From: Bacillota bacterium
GTDB lineage: Bacteria > Bacillota > Sulfobacillia > JAIMAT01
Reading direction: 5' to 3'
DNA: 44,335 bases
NCBI GenBank assembly: GCA_029960955.1
Contig: JASBVS010000056.1
Location: forward strand, 1-44,335
Part shown: positions 16,033-28,772 of the stretch, one piece after another
Layout of the letters: each line of letters starts with the position of its first letter
Numbering within the stretch: the stretch's first letter is position 1
Notes under the pieces: generated by a model
Told to the model about the DNA's origin: nothing
Databases searched by the model: none
What the model saw: the letters and a program-made list of their open reading frames with translations, nothing else
Program-made: the position numbers and the translations under genes

Positions 16033-16321
16033 GGGGCCACCCCTCCCGCGCTCCGGGTGGGGACGAGCTGTGTGGAAGCAGGGGGAGAGACTGTGGACGC
16101 GATGGGGAGGACGGCCGGTGATGAACTTCCTCGTGGATCGAGTGGATAAAGTTCTCCCCTGCATTCACAGGTTATGCACAAGCTCGAGCTGGCGGGAAGA
16201 AGGGATTCCAAGACTTCTCCACATCTCCACAGCGACTACGGCTACGTCTGCGACGTGAGCTAAACGCCGTCGAAGACCGGTCAAGGACCGATCAGGAGCG
16301 CTTCCGAAGGAGGTCTCGCCC
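16033..16321. other. oriC: DnaA-box cluster between dnaA and dnaN
   Basis: This 289-bp gap is conspicuously less GC-rich in its middle. DnaA-box-like sequences include TGTGTGGAA (16069), TGTGGACGC (16092), AGTGGATAA (16141-16149, reverse of TTATCCACT), TTATGCACA (16172-16180), TTCTCCACA (16215-16223) and ATCTCCACA (16223-16231), in both orientations. The dnaA-dnaN gap is the unwinding origin in B. subtilis. Gene orientation switches around dnaA, supporting bidirectional replication from here. The dnaN ribosome-binding site AAGGAGG ends the region. Confidence 0.85.
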
Positions 16322-17461
16322 GTGAGGTTCCGTCTCGCCCAGCCCGCCCTCGCCCGCCTTCTCCAGGTGACCAGCCGCATCGTGCCCGCGCGGAGCCCGC
16401 TTCCCATCACCTCCGGCGTGCTGCTTCGCGCGGAGGCCGGTTGGCTGGAGGTGACCGCCACCGACCTCGAGATGAGCGCGACCCTGGGTCTCCCCGCCAC
16501 GGTGGAGGAGGGCGGCGAGGCCGTCCTGCCCGCGCGCTTCCTGAGCGATCTGGTCCGCCGCGCGCCGGCCACCGACCTGGAACTCTCGACGCAGGAGGAG
16601 GCCCTGGCCGTCCGCCTCGCCTGGCCGGACGCGGACTTCGTCATCCAGGGGATGAGCCCGGACGAGTTTCCCCGGCCGGCCGCCTTCCCGGAGGAGGGAC
16701 CGGCTGCGACGCTGCGCGGGCGCGACCTCGCCCGGGTGGTCCGGCGCACCTTCTTCGCCGCCTCGCAGGACCAGGCCCGGCCGATCCTGACCGGGATCCT
16801 GCTGGAGATCGCACCCGGGCGGATCACCGCGCTCGCCACCGACGGCTTCCGCATCGCGCGGCAGGAGGTGGTGCAGGAGAGCTCGGCCGAGGAGGGGGAG
16901 CAGGAGGAAGGGGCGGCCGCGATCGGCGGGCTGGTCGTTCCCGCGCGGAGCCTCGACGTGCTGGCCGGCCTGGGCGAGGCGGAGGACGAGATCCGGCTGG
17001 CCAGCGACGGGAACCGGCTGCACGCGCGGGGGAACGCCTTCCACTTCCAGGCCTCGCTGCTCCAGGGCAGGTACCCGCAGGTCCTGGAGCTGCTGCCGTC
17101 GCGCTTCGTCGCCTCCTGGCAGCTCGGGCGCGAGGAGCTCCTCGCCGCCTGCGAGCGCGTCTCCCTGCTCGGCGCGGGCCGCGAGCAGGCGCCGCTCCGG
17201 CTTCAGTTCGGCGACGGTCGCCTGGTCGTGGCGGCGGACGCGCCGGAGCTGGGGCGGGCGCGCGAGGAGCTTCCTCCGCTGGAGGAAGGGGAGCCGATGG
17301 AGATCGCCTTCAACCCGCGCTTCTGGATGGAGGGGCTGAAGGTGCTGGAGGGCGAGCGGGTCCAGGTGGAGATGAGCGGGCCGCTTTCGGCCGCGCGTCT
17401 GAGGGATCCCGAGGACGGCTCCTTCTTCTACATCGTCATGCCGATGCGCACCGCCGGCTGA
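16322..17461 (+). CDS. dnaN: DNA polymerase III sliding clamp, beta subunit
   Basis: The 379-residue protein begins MRFRLAQPALARLLQVTSRI and has three clamp-fold repeats. Family motifs include SPLPITSGVLLRAE, ITALATDGFRIARQE in the second domain and the ending SFFYIVMPMRTAG, close to the canonical ...LVMPMR. The ring of two subunits tethers polymerase III and many repair factors to DNA. The GTG start at 16322 has AAGGAGG upstream. A Glu-rich insertion (about residues 185-200) is not typical. Confidence 0.97.
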   Translation: MRFRLAQPALARLLQVTSRIVPARSPLPITSGVLLRAEAGWLEVTATDLEMSATLGLPATVEEGGEAVLPARFLSDLVRRAPATDLELSTQEEALAVRLAWPDADFVIQGMSPDEFPRPAAFPEEGPAATLRGRDLARVVRRTFFAASQDQARPILTGILLEIAPGRITALATDGFRIARQEVVQESSAEEGEQEEGAAAIGGLVVPARSLDVLAGLGEAEDEIRLASDGNRLHARGNAFHFQASLLQGRYPQVLELLPSRFVASWQLGREELLAACERVSLLGAGREQAPLRLQFGDGRLVVAADAPELGRAREELPPLEEGEPMEIAFNPRFWMEGLKVLEGERVQVEMSGPLSAARLRDPEDGSFFYIVMPMRTAG

Positions 17462-17501
17462 GCGACCGGTGCGCACCGCCAGCGGGGCGGCGGGGGTGTC
17501 G

Positions 17502-17726
17502 ATGCGCAGGATACGGGTGGAGTCGCTCCCCATCGAGCTGGGAGCCTTCCTGAAGCTGGCGGGTCTCGTCGAGACGGGCGGGGAGGCCAAGCGCCTCGTC
17601 CAGGGCGGGCGGGTCGCGGTCAACGGCGAGCCGGAGCGGCGCCGCGGGAGGAAGCTGGCCGGCGGCGACCGCGTGCGCGTCCAGCTGGAGGACGGCAGGA
17701 GCGAGGAGTTGCTCGTTGCGGATTGA
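17502..17726 (+). CDS. S4-domain RNA-binding protein (YaaA/RlbA type)
   Basis: This 74-residue protein is a single S4 fold: IELGAFLKLAGLVETGGEAK, then RLVQGGRVAVNGEPERRRGRK and GDRVRV. It occupies the position of yaaA between dnaN and recF in Bacillota. S4 proteins bind structured RNA, and this group is linked to ribosome biogenesis. The ATG at 17502 has a purine-rich GGGGGTG before it; a GTG at 17469 would add 11 non-conserved residues. Its end overlaps the recF start by 11 bp. Confidence 0.88.
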   Translation: MRRIRVESLPIELGAFLKLAGLVETGGEAKRLVQGGRVAVNGEPERRRGRKLAGGDRVRVQLEDGRSEELLVAD

Positions 17727-18939
17727 GCGGCTCCGCCTGGCCGACTTCCGCAACTACGTCGAGCTCGACTGGAGGCCCGCGCCGGGCGTCAGCGTGCTGG
17801 TAGGTCCCAACGGGGCGGGGAAGACCAACCTCCTCGAGGCGGCCTTCCTGGCGCTGGTCGGTCACTCGCCTCGCACGCGCCGCGAGGAGGAGATGATCCG
17901 GCAGGGAGCGGGCGAGGCGCGCATCGCCGCCGAGGTGGAGGCGGGCGGCCACCGCTCGGCCCTGCGGCTCCGCCTGGCTCCCGAGGGGAAGCGGATCGAG
18001 CTGGACGGGCGCCCGGTGGAACGGCTGGGCGAGCTGCCCTTCCGCTTTCCCGCGGTCCTCTTCCAGCCGGGCGACCTCCTTCTCGCTCAGGGCGCGGCGG
18101 CGGCCCGCCGGCACTTCCTCGACGAGGTGGGCAGGGAGTGGAGCCGCTCCTACGACGCCGCGCTGGCAGCGACCCGCAAGGCGCTGGCCGAGCGGAACGC
18201 CCTCCTGCGAAGGCTGGGGCCCGGCGCCTCCCCGAAGAGCGCGGCGCTTCTTCTGGAGGCGTGGAACGAGGCCTTCGCCACGGCGGCCGCGGGGCTGCTC
18301 CGCCGCCGTCTGGCGCTTCTCGGCGGGCTGGTGGGCGAGCTGCGCCGCGTCCACGCGGCGCTCTCCGGCGAGGAAGCGCTCTCCGTGCGCTACGCCTCCT
18401 CGCTGCCGGCCGCGGGCGAGCTGCTGGCGGCGGGGGGCGGTCCGCCGGCGGCGGCCGCGGAGGAGGCGCAGCAGCTGGAGGAGTCGCTGCGCGACGCGCT
18501 CCGCAAGGCGCTGGAGCGGGTGCTGCCGGCGGAGCTGGAGCGGGGCTTCACGCTCGTCGGCCCGCACCGCGACGACCTGCGCCTCCACCTGAGGGGCCGG
18601 GATGTGCGCGTCTTCGGCTCCCAGGGGGAGCAGAGGGCGGTCGCCCTGGCGATGCGCATCGCCCAGTTCGCGCTGCTGCGGGCGAGGCGCGGCGAGCCGC
18701 CGCTCCTGCTCCTGGACGACGTCTTCTCGGAGCTGGACGGCGAGCGGAGGGAGCGGCTCCTGGGACTCCTCCTGCCCGAGGCGGAGCAGACCTGGATCAC
18801 GGCGGCGGAGGAGGGGCAGCCCGCCGGAAGCGGCGCCCTGCTGGCGATTGCAGGGAGTGAAAGGGTAAAATGGTTTCGCGTCTTTTCGGGCTCGATCGGC
18901 GAGGTGCCGGGCGGTGACCGAGCAGCACCCTCCCGCTGA
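17716..18939 (+). CDS. recF: DNA replication and repair protein RecF
   Basis: A 407-residue SMC-like ATPase with RIERLRLADFRNYVELDWRP at the start and Walker A VGPNGAGKTNLLEA. The family motif RRHFLDEVG, the signature GSQGEQRAVALAMRIAQFAL and Walker B PLLLLDDVFSELDGERR follow. With RecO and RecR it loads RecA onto gapped DNA. The TTG at 17716 was chosen for the family N-terminus; GAGGAG precedes it. The last 35 residues (GSERVKWFRVFSGSI and beyond) extend past the usual end and overlap the next gene by 26 bp. Confidence 0.96.
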   Translation: MRIERLRLADFRNYVELDWRPAPGVSVLVGPNGAGKTNLLEAAFLALVGHSPRTRREEEMIRQGAGEARIAAEVEAGGHRSALRLRLAPEGKRIELDGRPVERLGELPFRFPAVLFQPGDLLLAQGAAAARRHFLDEVGREWSRSYDAALAATRKALAERNALLRRLGPGASPKSAALLLEAWNEAFATAAAGLLRRRLALLGGLVGELRRVHAALSGEEALSVRYASSLPAAGELLAAGGGPPAAAAEEAQQLEESLRDALRKALERVLPAELERGFTLVGPHRDDLRLHLRGRDVRVFGSQGEQRAVALAMRIAQFALLRARRGEPPLLLLDDVFSELDGERRERLLGLLLPEAEQTWITAAEEGQPAGSGALLAIAGSERVKWFRVFSGSIGEVPGGDRAAPSR

Positions 18940-19445
18940 GCTTCGCACCGTCCTCGCCGAGCTGCTCCGCCGGCTCGGGATGACGGGGCGACTGCAGGCA
19001 TACCGGGCCCTCGACCTCTGGCCCGAGGTGGTGGGTCCCGGCCTCGCCAGGCACTCGCGGGCCGCCGGCGTCGAAGGCGGAGTGCTCCGGGTCCTGGCGG
19101 AGAACGGGAGCTGGGCCACCGAACTGGCCTTCCACAAGAGCTCCATCCTGCGCGAACTTCATCGGCGCGGCCTGCGCGGCGTCCGGGCGTTGCGGATCGA
19201 GGCGGGCCCGGGCACGTGGGCGCCGGACGAGGCGCCGGCGCCGCAGGAACAGGGCGGGGCCTTCCACGAGGCGGAGACGGAAGCGTTGCTCCCGGCTGCG
19301 GCGGCTGCCCTGGAGGAGCTGGAGCGGAGCGGGGTGGACGCCGAGCTGCTGGAACGGTGGCGGCGTCTCATGGAAGCGCAGGCGCGCCGCCGGGCGCGGA
19401 TGGCCCATCGCGCCGCGGCGGGGGAGGAAGGGAGACGGCCGGCGG

Positions 19446-21682
<2,237 letters not shown>

Positions 21683-21704
21683 CGGACAGCCAGGGGGAGC
21701 CGGA

Positions 21705-24148
<2,444 letters not shown>

Positions 24149-24152
<4 letters not shown>

Positions 24153-25168
24153 GGGGGAACGGCGACGCAGGGCGGCTGGCGGCGGGGAAGCTTCCTCTCG
24201 AGCTGCTGGAGTCGCACGTCCTCCGCTACCGCGGCGCGCCGCGGGCCGAGCTGCTGCGCGGCGGCGCCACGGGCGAGGACGCGGCCGTCCTCGACCTGGG
24301 CGGCGACCTGGTGGTCGCCTCGACCGACCCGATCACGGCGGCCGAGGCGGACGCGGGCTGGCTGGCGGTCCACGTCTCCGCCAACGACGTGGCCGCGGCC
24401 GGCGCCGAGCCGGTGGCGGTCCTGCTGACGCTCCTCCTTCCCGAAGGAAGCGACCCCGCCTGGGTGGAACGGCTGATGGAGAGCGCCCAGCGCGCGGCGG
24501 AGGAGGTCGGGCTGGCCATCGCCGGCGGTCACACCGAGGTGACGCCGGGCCTTCCTCGCGCCATCCTCTCGGCGACGGTGCTGGGCCGGCGCCCCCGCGG
24601 CCGCGACGTCCACGCGGGCGGCCTGCGGCCGGGCGACGCGCTGCTCATGGCGGGCGCGGCGGGCCTGGAGGGCGCCGCCATCCTGGCGGCCGACCGGGCG
24701 GAGGAGGTGCGCGCCGCGCTGGGCGAGGAAGCCTGGCGGCGCCTGCTGGCGCTGCGCCAGCGGATCAGCATCGTGCCGGCGGCCCGGATCGCCTTGGCCG
24801 CCGGGGCCCGGGCGATGCACGACGTGACCGAGGGCGGCGTCTGGGGCGCCGCCTACGAGATGGCCTCCGCCTCCGGGGTCGGGCTGGAGCTCGAGCCGGC
24901 GGCCGTCCCGGTCCTGCCGGAGGTGGCGCGGCTCTGCAGCCACTTCGGGATCGACGTCTACCGCCTGATCTCGAGCGGCAGCCTGCTGGTCGGCGTCGAG
25001 GAGGCCGGCGCCGGCCCGCTCCTCCGCCGGCTGGCCGAGGCGGGCCTCGAGGCGGCGCGCATCGGCCGCGCGGTCGAGCGGGCGGCCGGCCTCCGCCTCC
25101 GCCGGCAAGACGGCTGGGTGGAGCTCGAGCCGCCGCGCGGCGACGAGCTCTGGCGCCTGGTCGGATAG
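24149..25168 (+). CDS. AIR synthase-related protein (HypE/ThiL-like fold)
   Basis: The 339-residue protein has the PurM-like ATP-binding layout: [20 protein letters not shown], the metal/phosphate-binding [41 protein letters not shown] and the C-terminal [20 protein letters not shown]. This fits AIR-synthase superfamily members close to HypE, but no hydrogenase genes lie nearby and the terminal Cys of HypE is absent (it ends LWRLVG). The substrate is therefore unknown. The ATG at 24149 overlaps the gyrA stop, and serS follows 28 bp downstream, so it probably ends the dnaN-gyrA transcription unit. Confidence 0.75.
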
Positions 25169-25196
25169 CGCCGCAGCTGCGATGGGAGGGTGAGGC

Positions 25197-26480
25197 GTGC
25201 TCGATCTGCGCTGGGTACGGGAACATCCGGAGGAAGTACGCGCCGGCATGCGCGCCAAGGGGGTGGAGGAGGCGCCGCTGGACGAGCTCCTGGCGGCCGA
25301 CCGGCGCTGGCGCGAGGCGCTGGCGGAGCTGGAGCGGCTGCGCGCCACCCGCAACCGCGTCTCCGAGGAGATCGGCCGCCGGCGGCGCTCCGGCGACCCG
25401 GCCGGCGAGCTGGTGGCCGAGATGCGCGGGGTGGGCGAGCGGATCAAGGAGCTGGAGGCGCAGGTGCGCGAGGAAGAGGCGCGGATCGAGGAGGCCCTCC
25501 TCGCCATCCCCAACCTTCCTGCGCCCGACGTGCCGCCGGGTCCCGACGAGTCCGCCAACGTGGAGTTGCGGCGCGTGGGCGAGCCGCGGCGCTTCGACTT
25601 CGAGCCGCTGCCCCACTGGGAGCTGGGGGTGCGGCTGGGCATCCTCGACTTCGAGCGGGCCGGCAAGATCAGCGGCTCGCGCTTCGCCGTCTACAAGGGC
25701 GCCGGGGCGCGCCTGGTCCGCGCGCTCATCCAGTTCATGCTCGACCTGCACACGGAGCGGCACGGGTACAGCGAGGTCTACCCGCCCTTCCTGGTCAACG
25801 GCGCCAGCATGACCGGGACGGGCCAGCTGCCCAAGTTCGCGGAGGACGCCTTCAAGGTGGAGGGGCGCGACCTCTGGCTGGTGCCGACGGCCGAGGTGCC
25901 CGTCACCAACCTCTACCGCGACGAAATCCTGGACGGCGCGCACCTCCCCATCAAGCACTGCGCCTACACGGCCTGCTTCCGCTCCGAGGCGGGGGCGGCC
26001 GGCCGGGACACGCGCGGGCTGATCCGCCAGCACGAGTTCGACAAGGTGGAGCTGGTCAAGTTCGTGGCGCCCGAGAGCTCGGAGGCGGAGCTCTGGTCGC
26101 TCATCCGCGACGCGGAGGAAGTGCTGGAGGTGCTGGGCCTCCCCTACCGCGAGTTCCAGATGTGCACCGGCGACCTCGGCTTCACCGCCGCCAAGAAGAT
26201 CGACCTCGAGGTCTGGATGCCCAGCTACGGCCGCTACGTGGAGATCTCGAGCTGCTCCAACTTCACGGACTTCCAGGCGCGCCGCGCCAACATCCGCTTC
26301 CGGCGGACGCCCGAGAGCAGGGCGGAGCTGGTCCACACGCTCAACGGCTCGGGGCTGGCGGTCGGCCGGACCTTCGCCGCCATCCTCGAGAACTTCCAGG
26401 AAGCGGACGGCTCGGTCACCCTCCCCGAGGCGCTCCGCCCCTACATGCGCGGGATCGACCGCATCCTGCCCCCGGCGTGA
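25197..26480 (+). CDS. serS: Seryl-tRNA synthetase
   Basis: The class II synthetase has 427 residues. It starts [20 protein letters not shown] with the long antiparallel coiled-coil arm (about residues 30-105) that recognises the long variable arm of tRNA-Ser. Motif 2 is [23 protein letters not shown], followed by [15 protein letters not shown], and motif 3 has [18 protein letters not shown]. It charges tRNA-Ser; the tRNA-Ser(TGA) gene begins 62 bp downstream and three more tRNA-Ser genes are in the window. The GTG start has GGAGGG upstream. The gap from the preceding gene is too short for a T-box leader. Confidence 0.98.
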   Translation: MLDLRWVREHPEEVRAGMRAKGVEEAPLDELLAADRRWREALAELERLRATRNRVSEEIGRRRRSGDPAGELVAEMRGVGERIKELEAQVREEEARIEEALLAIPNLPAPDVPPGPDESANVELRRVGEPRRFDFEPLPHWELGVRLGILDFERAGKISGSRFAVYKGAGARLVRALIQFMLDLHTERHGYSEVYPPFLVNGASMTGTGQLPKFAEDAFKVEGRDLWLVPTAEVPVTNLYRDEILDGAHLPIKHCAYTACFRSEAGAAGRDTRGLIRQHEFDKVELVKFVAPESSEAELWSLIRDAEEVLEVLGLPYREFQMCTGDLGFTAAKKIDLEVWMPSYGRYVEISSCSNFTDFQARRANIRFRRTPESRAELVHTLNGSGLAVGRTFAAILENFQEADGSVTLPEALRPYMRGIDRILPPA

Positions 26481-26511
26481 GGGCCGCGAGGCCCGCGGCG
26501 GCCCGCGCCCT

Positions 26512-26521
26512 GTGCTAGACT
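26512..26521 (+). promoter_or_regulatory. Extended -10 element before tRNA-Ser(TGA)
   Basis: TGTGCTAGACT contains TGC directly before TAGACT (26516-26521), 21 bp upstream of the tRNA. No recognisable -35 is seen at 16-18 bp. The TGCTAGnnT form recurs before other RNA genes in the window. Confidence 0.45.
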
Positions 26522-26542
26522 TCCCATCGCGGGCGCCTTTGC

Positions 26543-26632
26543 GGAGAGGTGCCGGAGCGGCTGAACGGAGCGGTCTTGAAAACCGCCAGGGGCGCAAGCT
26601 CCTCGTGGGTTCGAATCCCACCCTCTCCGCCA
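26543..26632 (+). tRNA. tRNA-Ser (anticodon TGA)
   Basis: This 90-nt class II tRNA includes an encoded CCA. The acceptor stem GGAGAGG (26543-26549) pairs with CCTCTCC (26622-26628), G is the discriminator, and the anticodon loop CTTGAAA gives TGA at 26577-26579. A long variable arm and GGTTCGAATCC T-arm are present. It reads UCN serine codons, chiefly UCA, and lies just downstream of serS. Confidence 0.97.
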
Positions 26633-26633
26633 G
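26607..26633 (+). repeat. Possible attachment-type direct repeat, left copy (tRNA-Ser 3' end)
   Basis: These 27 bases, covering the T-arm and acceptor 3' side of tRNA-Ser(TGA), match 28538-28564 in tRNA-Ser(GCT) at 26 of 27 positions (A26620 versus G28551). The two copies bracket the integrase gene. As tRNA genes they are expected to be similar, so an att role is only suggested by the neighbouring integrase. Confidence 0.35.
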
Positions 26634-26713
26634 GCAGGACTTTCCGGTTTCTAGGGTCTCCGGGTAGGGTATCGGGGAAACGGAGTGCTAACGGACTGCA
26701 AACCTGGTCGCGG

Positions 26714-27946
26714 TCAGGGAGGGGAGCCGCCGGGCGGCGGCCGGGCGGCCTGTTCCGGCTGGCGCGGCGCCGGGCGACGGCACCCCTTGCGCGTCTCCGC
26801 CAGGGCGGCGCGCAGCCTCCGGTCGACGAGACGGGCCGCCTCCACGTCTTCGCCCCGCAGCACGTGAGCGTAGACCGTGAGCGTGACGAGGGGCGTGGCG
26901 TGGCCGAGGCGCTTCGACACTTCCGTGACGCTGACGCCGCCGCGCAGGAGCTGGCTGGCGTGCGTGTGGCGCAGGGTGTGGAGATGGACGCGGGGAAAGC
27001 CGAGCCGTGCCGCGGCGTCGTGGAAGGCGGCGGAGAAGGGGTCCGGCTCGACGGGTCGCCCGTCGGCCTCGGCGAAGACGAGCCCGTTGTCGCGGTAGGC
27101 GGCGCCCAGCCGCAGCCGCTCCCTGGCCTGCTCGGCCCGGTGACGGAGCAGGGCTTCGATGGCCAGGCCGGGAAGGGAGATGCGGCGGCGGCTGGAGCGG
27201 GTCTTCGGCTCCTTGAAGCGGAGACCTTGCCGCGTCTGCTCCAGGGAGCGGCAGACGGTCAGCGCGCCCGCCTGGAAGTCGACGTCGTCCCAGCGCAGAG
27301 CCAGAAGCTCCCCGCGCCGGAGTCCCGTGGTGGCGGCGAGGAGCGCGGGAGTCCAGAGGCGGGTGCCCTCCAGGGAGTGGAGGAGGAGGGCCAGCCCTTC
27401 CTCGTCGAGGACGGGTTGTTCTGCGCGGCGGGGGCGGGGCGCGACGACGGCGTCGGCCGGATTGACGGCGAGGAGCCGGTCCTGGACCGCCTGGGCGAGC
27501 GCCCGGTGCAGGAGGCGGTGGACGCCCAGGACCGTCTGCGCGCTGAGGCCGCCCTTGCCGCGGAGGCGACCCGACTCCAGGAGGATGCGGTAGAGCGACT
27601 GGAGATGGAGCGGCCGGAGCTCGCGGAGGGGCAGGGAGCCGATCCGGGGCGCGATCGCCTGGTCGATCAGCTCGCCGTAGCGCTCGGCGGTCTTGGGCGA
27701 GAGGCGGGGGCGCGAGGCCTCCAGCCAGCGGTGCAGGTAGGCCGCCGTGCTCTCGCGCGCGGGCGGGAGGAAGCCGCCGGAGGCGAGCTGGCGCAGCAGA
27801 TCCGCCAGGTGCCGCTCGGCTTCCTGGCGGGTGCGGTGGCCGCCGTACCACTTCTGGACGCGCTTGCCCGTCGAGGGATCGCGGCCGAGGCTGAGGACGA
27901 CGCTGTACGTGCCGCCGCGCCGGACGATGCAACCCTTCGTGGCCAT
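26714..27946 (-). CDS. Phage-type tyrosine recombinase (integrase)
   Basis: The 410-residue integrase has an N-terminal arm-binding domain (YSVVLSLGRDPSTGKRVQKW), a SAM-like core-binding domain (about 65-165) and a complete catalytic domain. By count the residues are Arg210 (TTGLRRGEL), Lys248, His323 and Arg326 (HTLRHTHAS), His349 and Tyr359 (TLTVYAHV). It should therefore be able to recombine DNA. It reads towards the tRNA-Ser(TGA) 3' end 81 bp away, the usual place for an integrase in a tRNA-integrated element. No excisionase, phage or conjugation genes accompany it. ATG at 27946 chosen; a GTG 9 bp upstream is possible. Confidence 0.93.
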   Translation of the reverse strand: MATKGCIVRRGGTYSVVLSLGRDPSTGKRVQKWYGGHRTRQEAERHLADLLRQLASGGFLPPARESTAAYLHRWLEASRPRLSPKTAERYGELIDQAIAPRIGSLPLRELRPLHLQSLYRILLESGRLRGKGGLSAQTVLGVHRLLHRALAQAVQDRLLAVNPADAVVAPRPRRAEQPVLDEEGLALLLHSLEGTRLWTPALLAATTGLRRGELLALRWDDVDFQAGALTVCRSLEQTRQGLRFKEPKTRSSRRRISLPGLAIEALLRHRAEQARERLRLGAAYRDNGLVFAEADGRPVEPDPFSAAFHDAAARLGFPRVHLHTLRHTHASQLLRGGVSVTEVSKRLGHATPLVTLTVYAHVLRGEDVEAARLVDRRLRAALAETRKGCRRPAPRQPEQAARPPPGGSPP

Positions 27947-28107
27947 TCCCCCCACCCCCGCGACAGCGGGATCGGTCCGGGGAGCAGGACCGGCCCTTGG
28001 TATGGTAAGAATTTCCTGAAGGCGGGGGACGCTTCCTGCCGCGGGGCAGATCGCATGCCGCGGCGCGCCGGAGAGGCGGGCGCGGGAAGGCTGGCCGCCC
28101 GGGGCGC

Positions 28108-28377
28108 TCAGCGCCGGACGCCGAGGAGGATGAGCGCCACGCCCAGGAAGATGACGCCGATCCGCCAGAGCGGCATCTCGCCGGCGATGCCCGCTACGCC
28201 GATGGCGGTGGCGGTCAGGAGGACCAGCGGGCCGGCCATGCCGAGGAGCGCGTTGACGCGGAGGGCGGCGTCGACGCGGTTGAAGCGCGCCATGAGCGTC
28301 GCGCCCGTCAGCTCGATGCAGGCCGAGATGAACCGGACCAGGACCATGGCCCCCACGTAGGGCTCGAGACCCAACAC
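28108..28377 (-). CDS. yqhV: YqhV family membrane protein (DUF2619)
   Basis: This 89-residue protein has three membrane spans. Its core VRFISACIELTGATLMARFN, RVDAALRVNALLGMAGPLVLL, IGVAGIAGEMPLWRIGVIFL and final LILLGVRR match YqhV of spore-forming Bacillota; its role is unknown. Start codons at 28377 (GTG), 28374 (TTG) and 28347 (ATG) are possible; the first has GGAGG 9 bp upstream. In B. subtilis yqhV lies next to the spoIIIA operon, so this location is unusual, lodged between an integrase and a tRNA-Ser gene. Confidence 0.85.
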   Translation of the reverse strand: MLGLEPYVGAMVLVRFISACIELTGATLMARFNRVDAALRVNALLGMAGPLVLLTATAIGVAGIAGEMPLWRIGVIFLGVALILLGVRR

Positions 28378-28431
28378 GCCGCCTCGCCTCCGCGAGCCTT
28401 CTATTCCGGGCCGCGGCGGCCTATGAACGGG

Positions 28432-28460
28432 TTGCCCGGGGAGGGCGCGAGTGCTAGCAT
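28432..28460 (+). promoter_or_regulatory. Promoter of tRNA-Ser(GCT)
   Basis: TTGCCC (28432-28437), a 17-bp spacer and TAGCAT (28455-28460) with TGC immediately before it form an extended -10 sigma-A promoter. The expected start point is about 7 bp before the mature tRNA 5' end at 28474. Confidence 0.7.
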
Positions 28461-28473
28461 ACATAGCTGCACT

Positions 28474-28563
28474 GGAGAGGTGACCGAGCGGCCGAAGGTA
28501 GCTGCCTGCTAAGCAGTTGAGGGCGAAAGCCCTCCGCGGGTTCGAATCCCGCCCTCTCCGCCA
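28474..28563 (+). tRNA. tRNA-Ser (anticodon GCT)
   Basis: A 90-nt class II tRNA with encoded CCA. GGAGAGG (28474-28480) pairs with CCTCTCC (28553-28559). The anticodon loop CTGCTAA puts GCT at 28508-28510, for AGC/AGU codons. A long variable arm and TTCGAATCC T-loop are present. Confidence 0.97.
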
Positions 28564-28564
28564 G
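28538..28564 (+). repeat. Possible attachment-type direct repeat, right copy (tRNA-Ser 3' end)
   Basis: The right-hand partner of 26607-26633, differing at one of 27 bases. Recombination between the two would remove about 1.9 kb carrying the integrase and yqhV and leave one hybrid tRNA-Ser end. This remains an inference. Confidence 0.35.
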
Positions 28565-28632
28565 AGTTGCGCCGCCCAGGCGACAGGCGGCGACAGGCTT
28601 GAGCGAACACCAGCGAACGGAAAGAGTTGCAT

Positions 28633-28708
28633 GCGCCCATAGCTCAGTGGACAGAGCGACTGGCTACGGACCAGTAGGCCGGGGGTTCAAATCCTCCTGG
28701 GCGCACCA
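28633..28708 (+). tRNA. tRNA-Arg (anticodon ACG)
   Basis: 76 nt with encoded CCA. GCGCCCA (28633-28639) pairs with TGGGCGC (28698-28704), discriminator A. The anticodon loop CTACGGA gives ACG at 28666-28668. A34 of this tRNA is the substrate of TadA, encoded about 5 kb downstream; inosine there allows reading of CGU, CGC and CGA. Confidence 0.97.
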
Positions 28709-28718
28709 CCATCCTGAC

Positions 28719-28745
28719 CCCGCAGCCCCCGGGCTGCGGGTTTTT
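28719..28745 (+). terminator. Rho-independent terminator after tRNA-Arg(ACG)
   Basis: CCCGCAGCCC (28719-28728) pairs with GGGCTGCGGG (28731-28740), followed by TTTTT (28741-28745). It lies 11 bp after the tRNA CCA and ends the tRNA-Ser/tRNA-Arg transcript before the convergent MFS gene. Confidence 0.9.
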
Positions 28746-28772
28746 CGTCCGCGCGCGGAGCCGGAGGGGCGC

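Noticed and set aside
14311-16164. A minus-strand open frame of 617 codons opposite dnaA
   Set aside because: Shadow of dnaA codon bias; no recognisable domain.
25169-25196. T-box riboswitch before serS
   Set aside because: Only 28 bp separate serS from the preceding gene.
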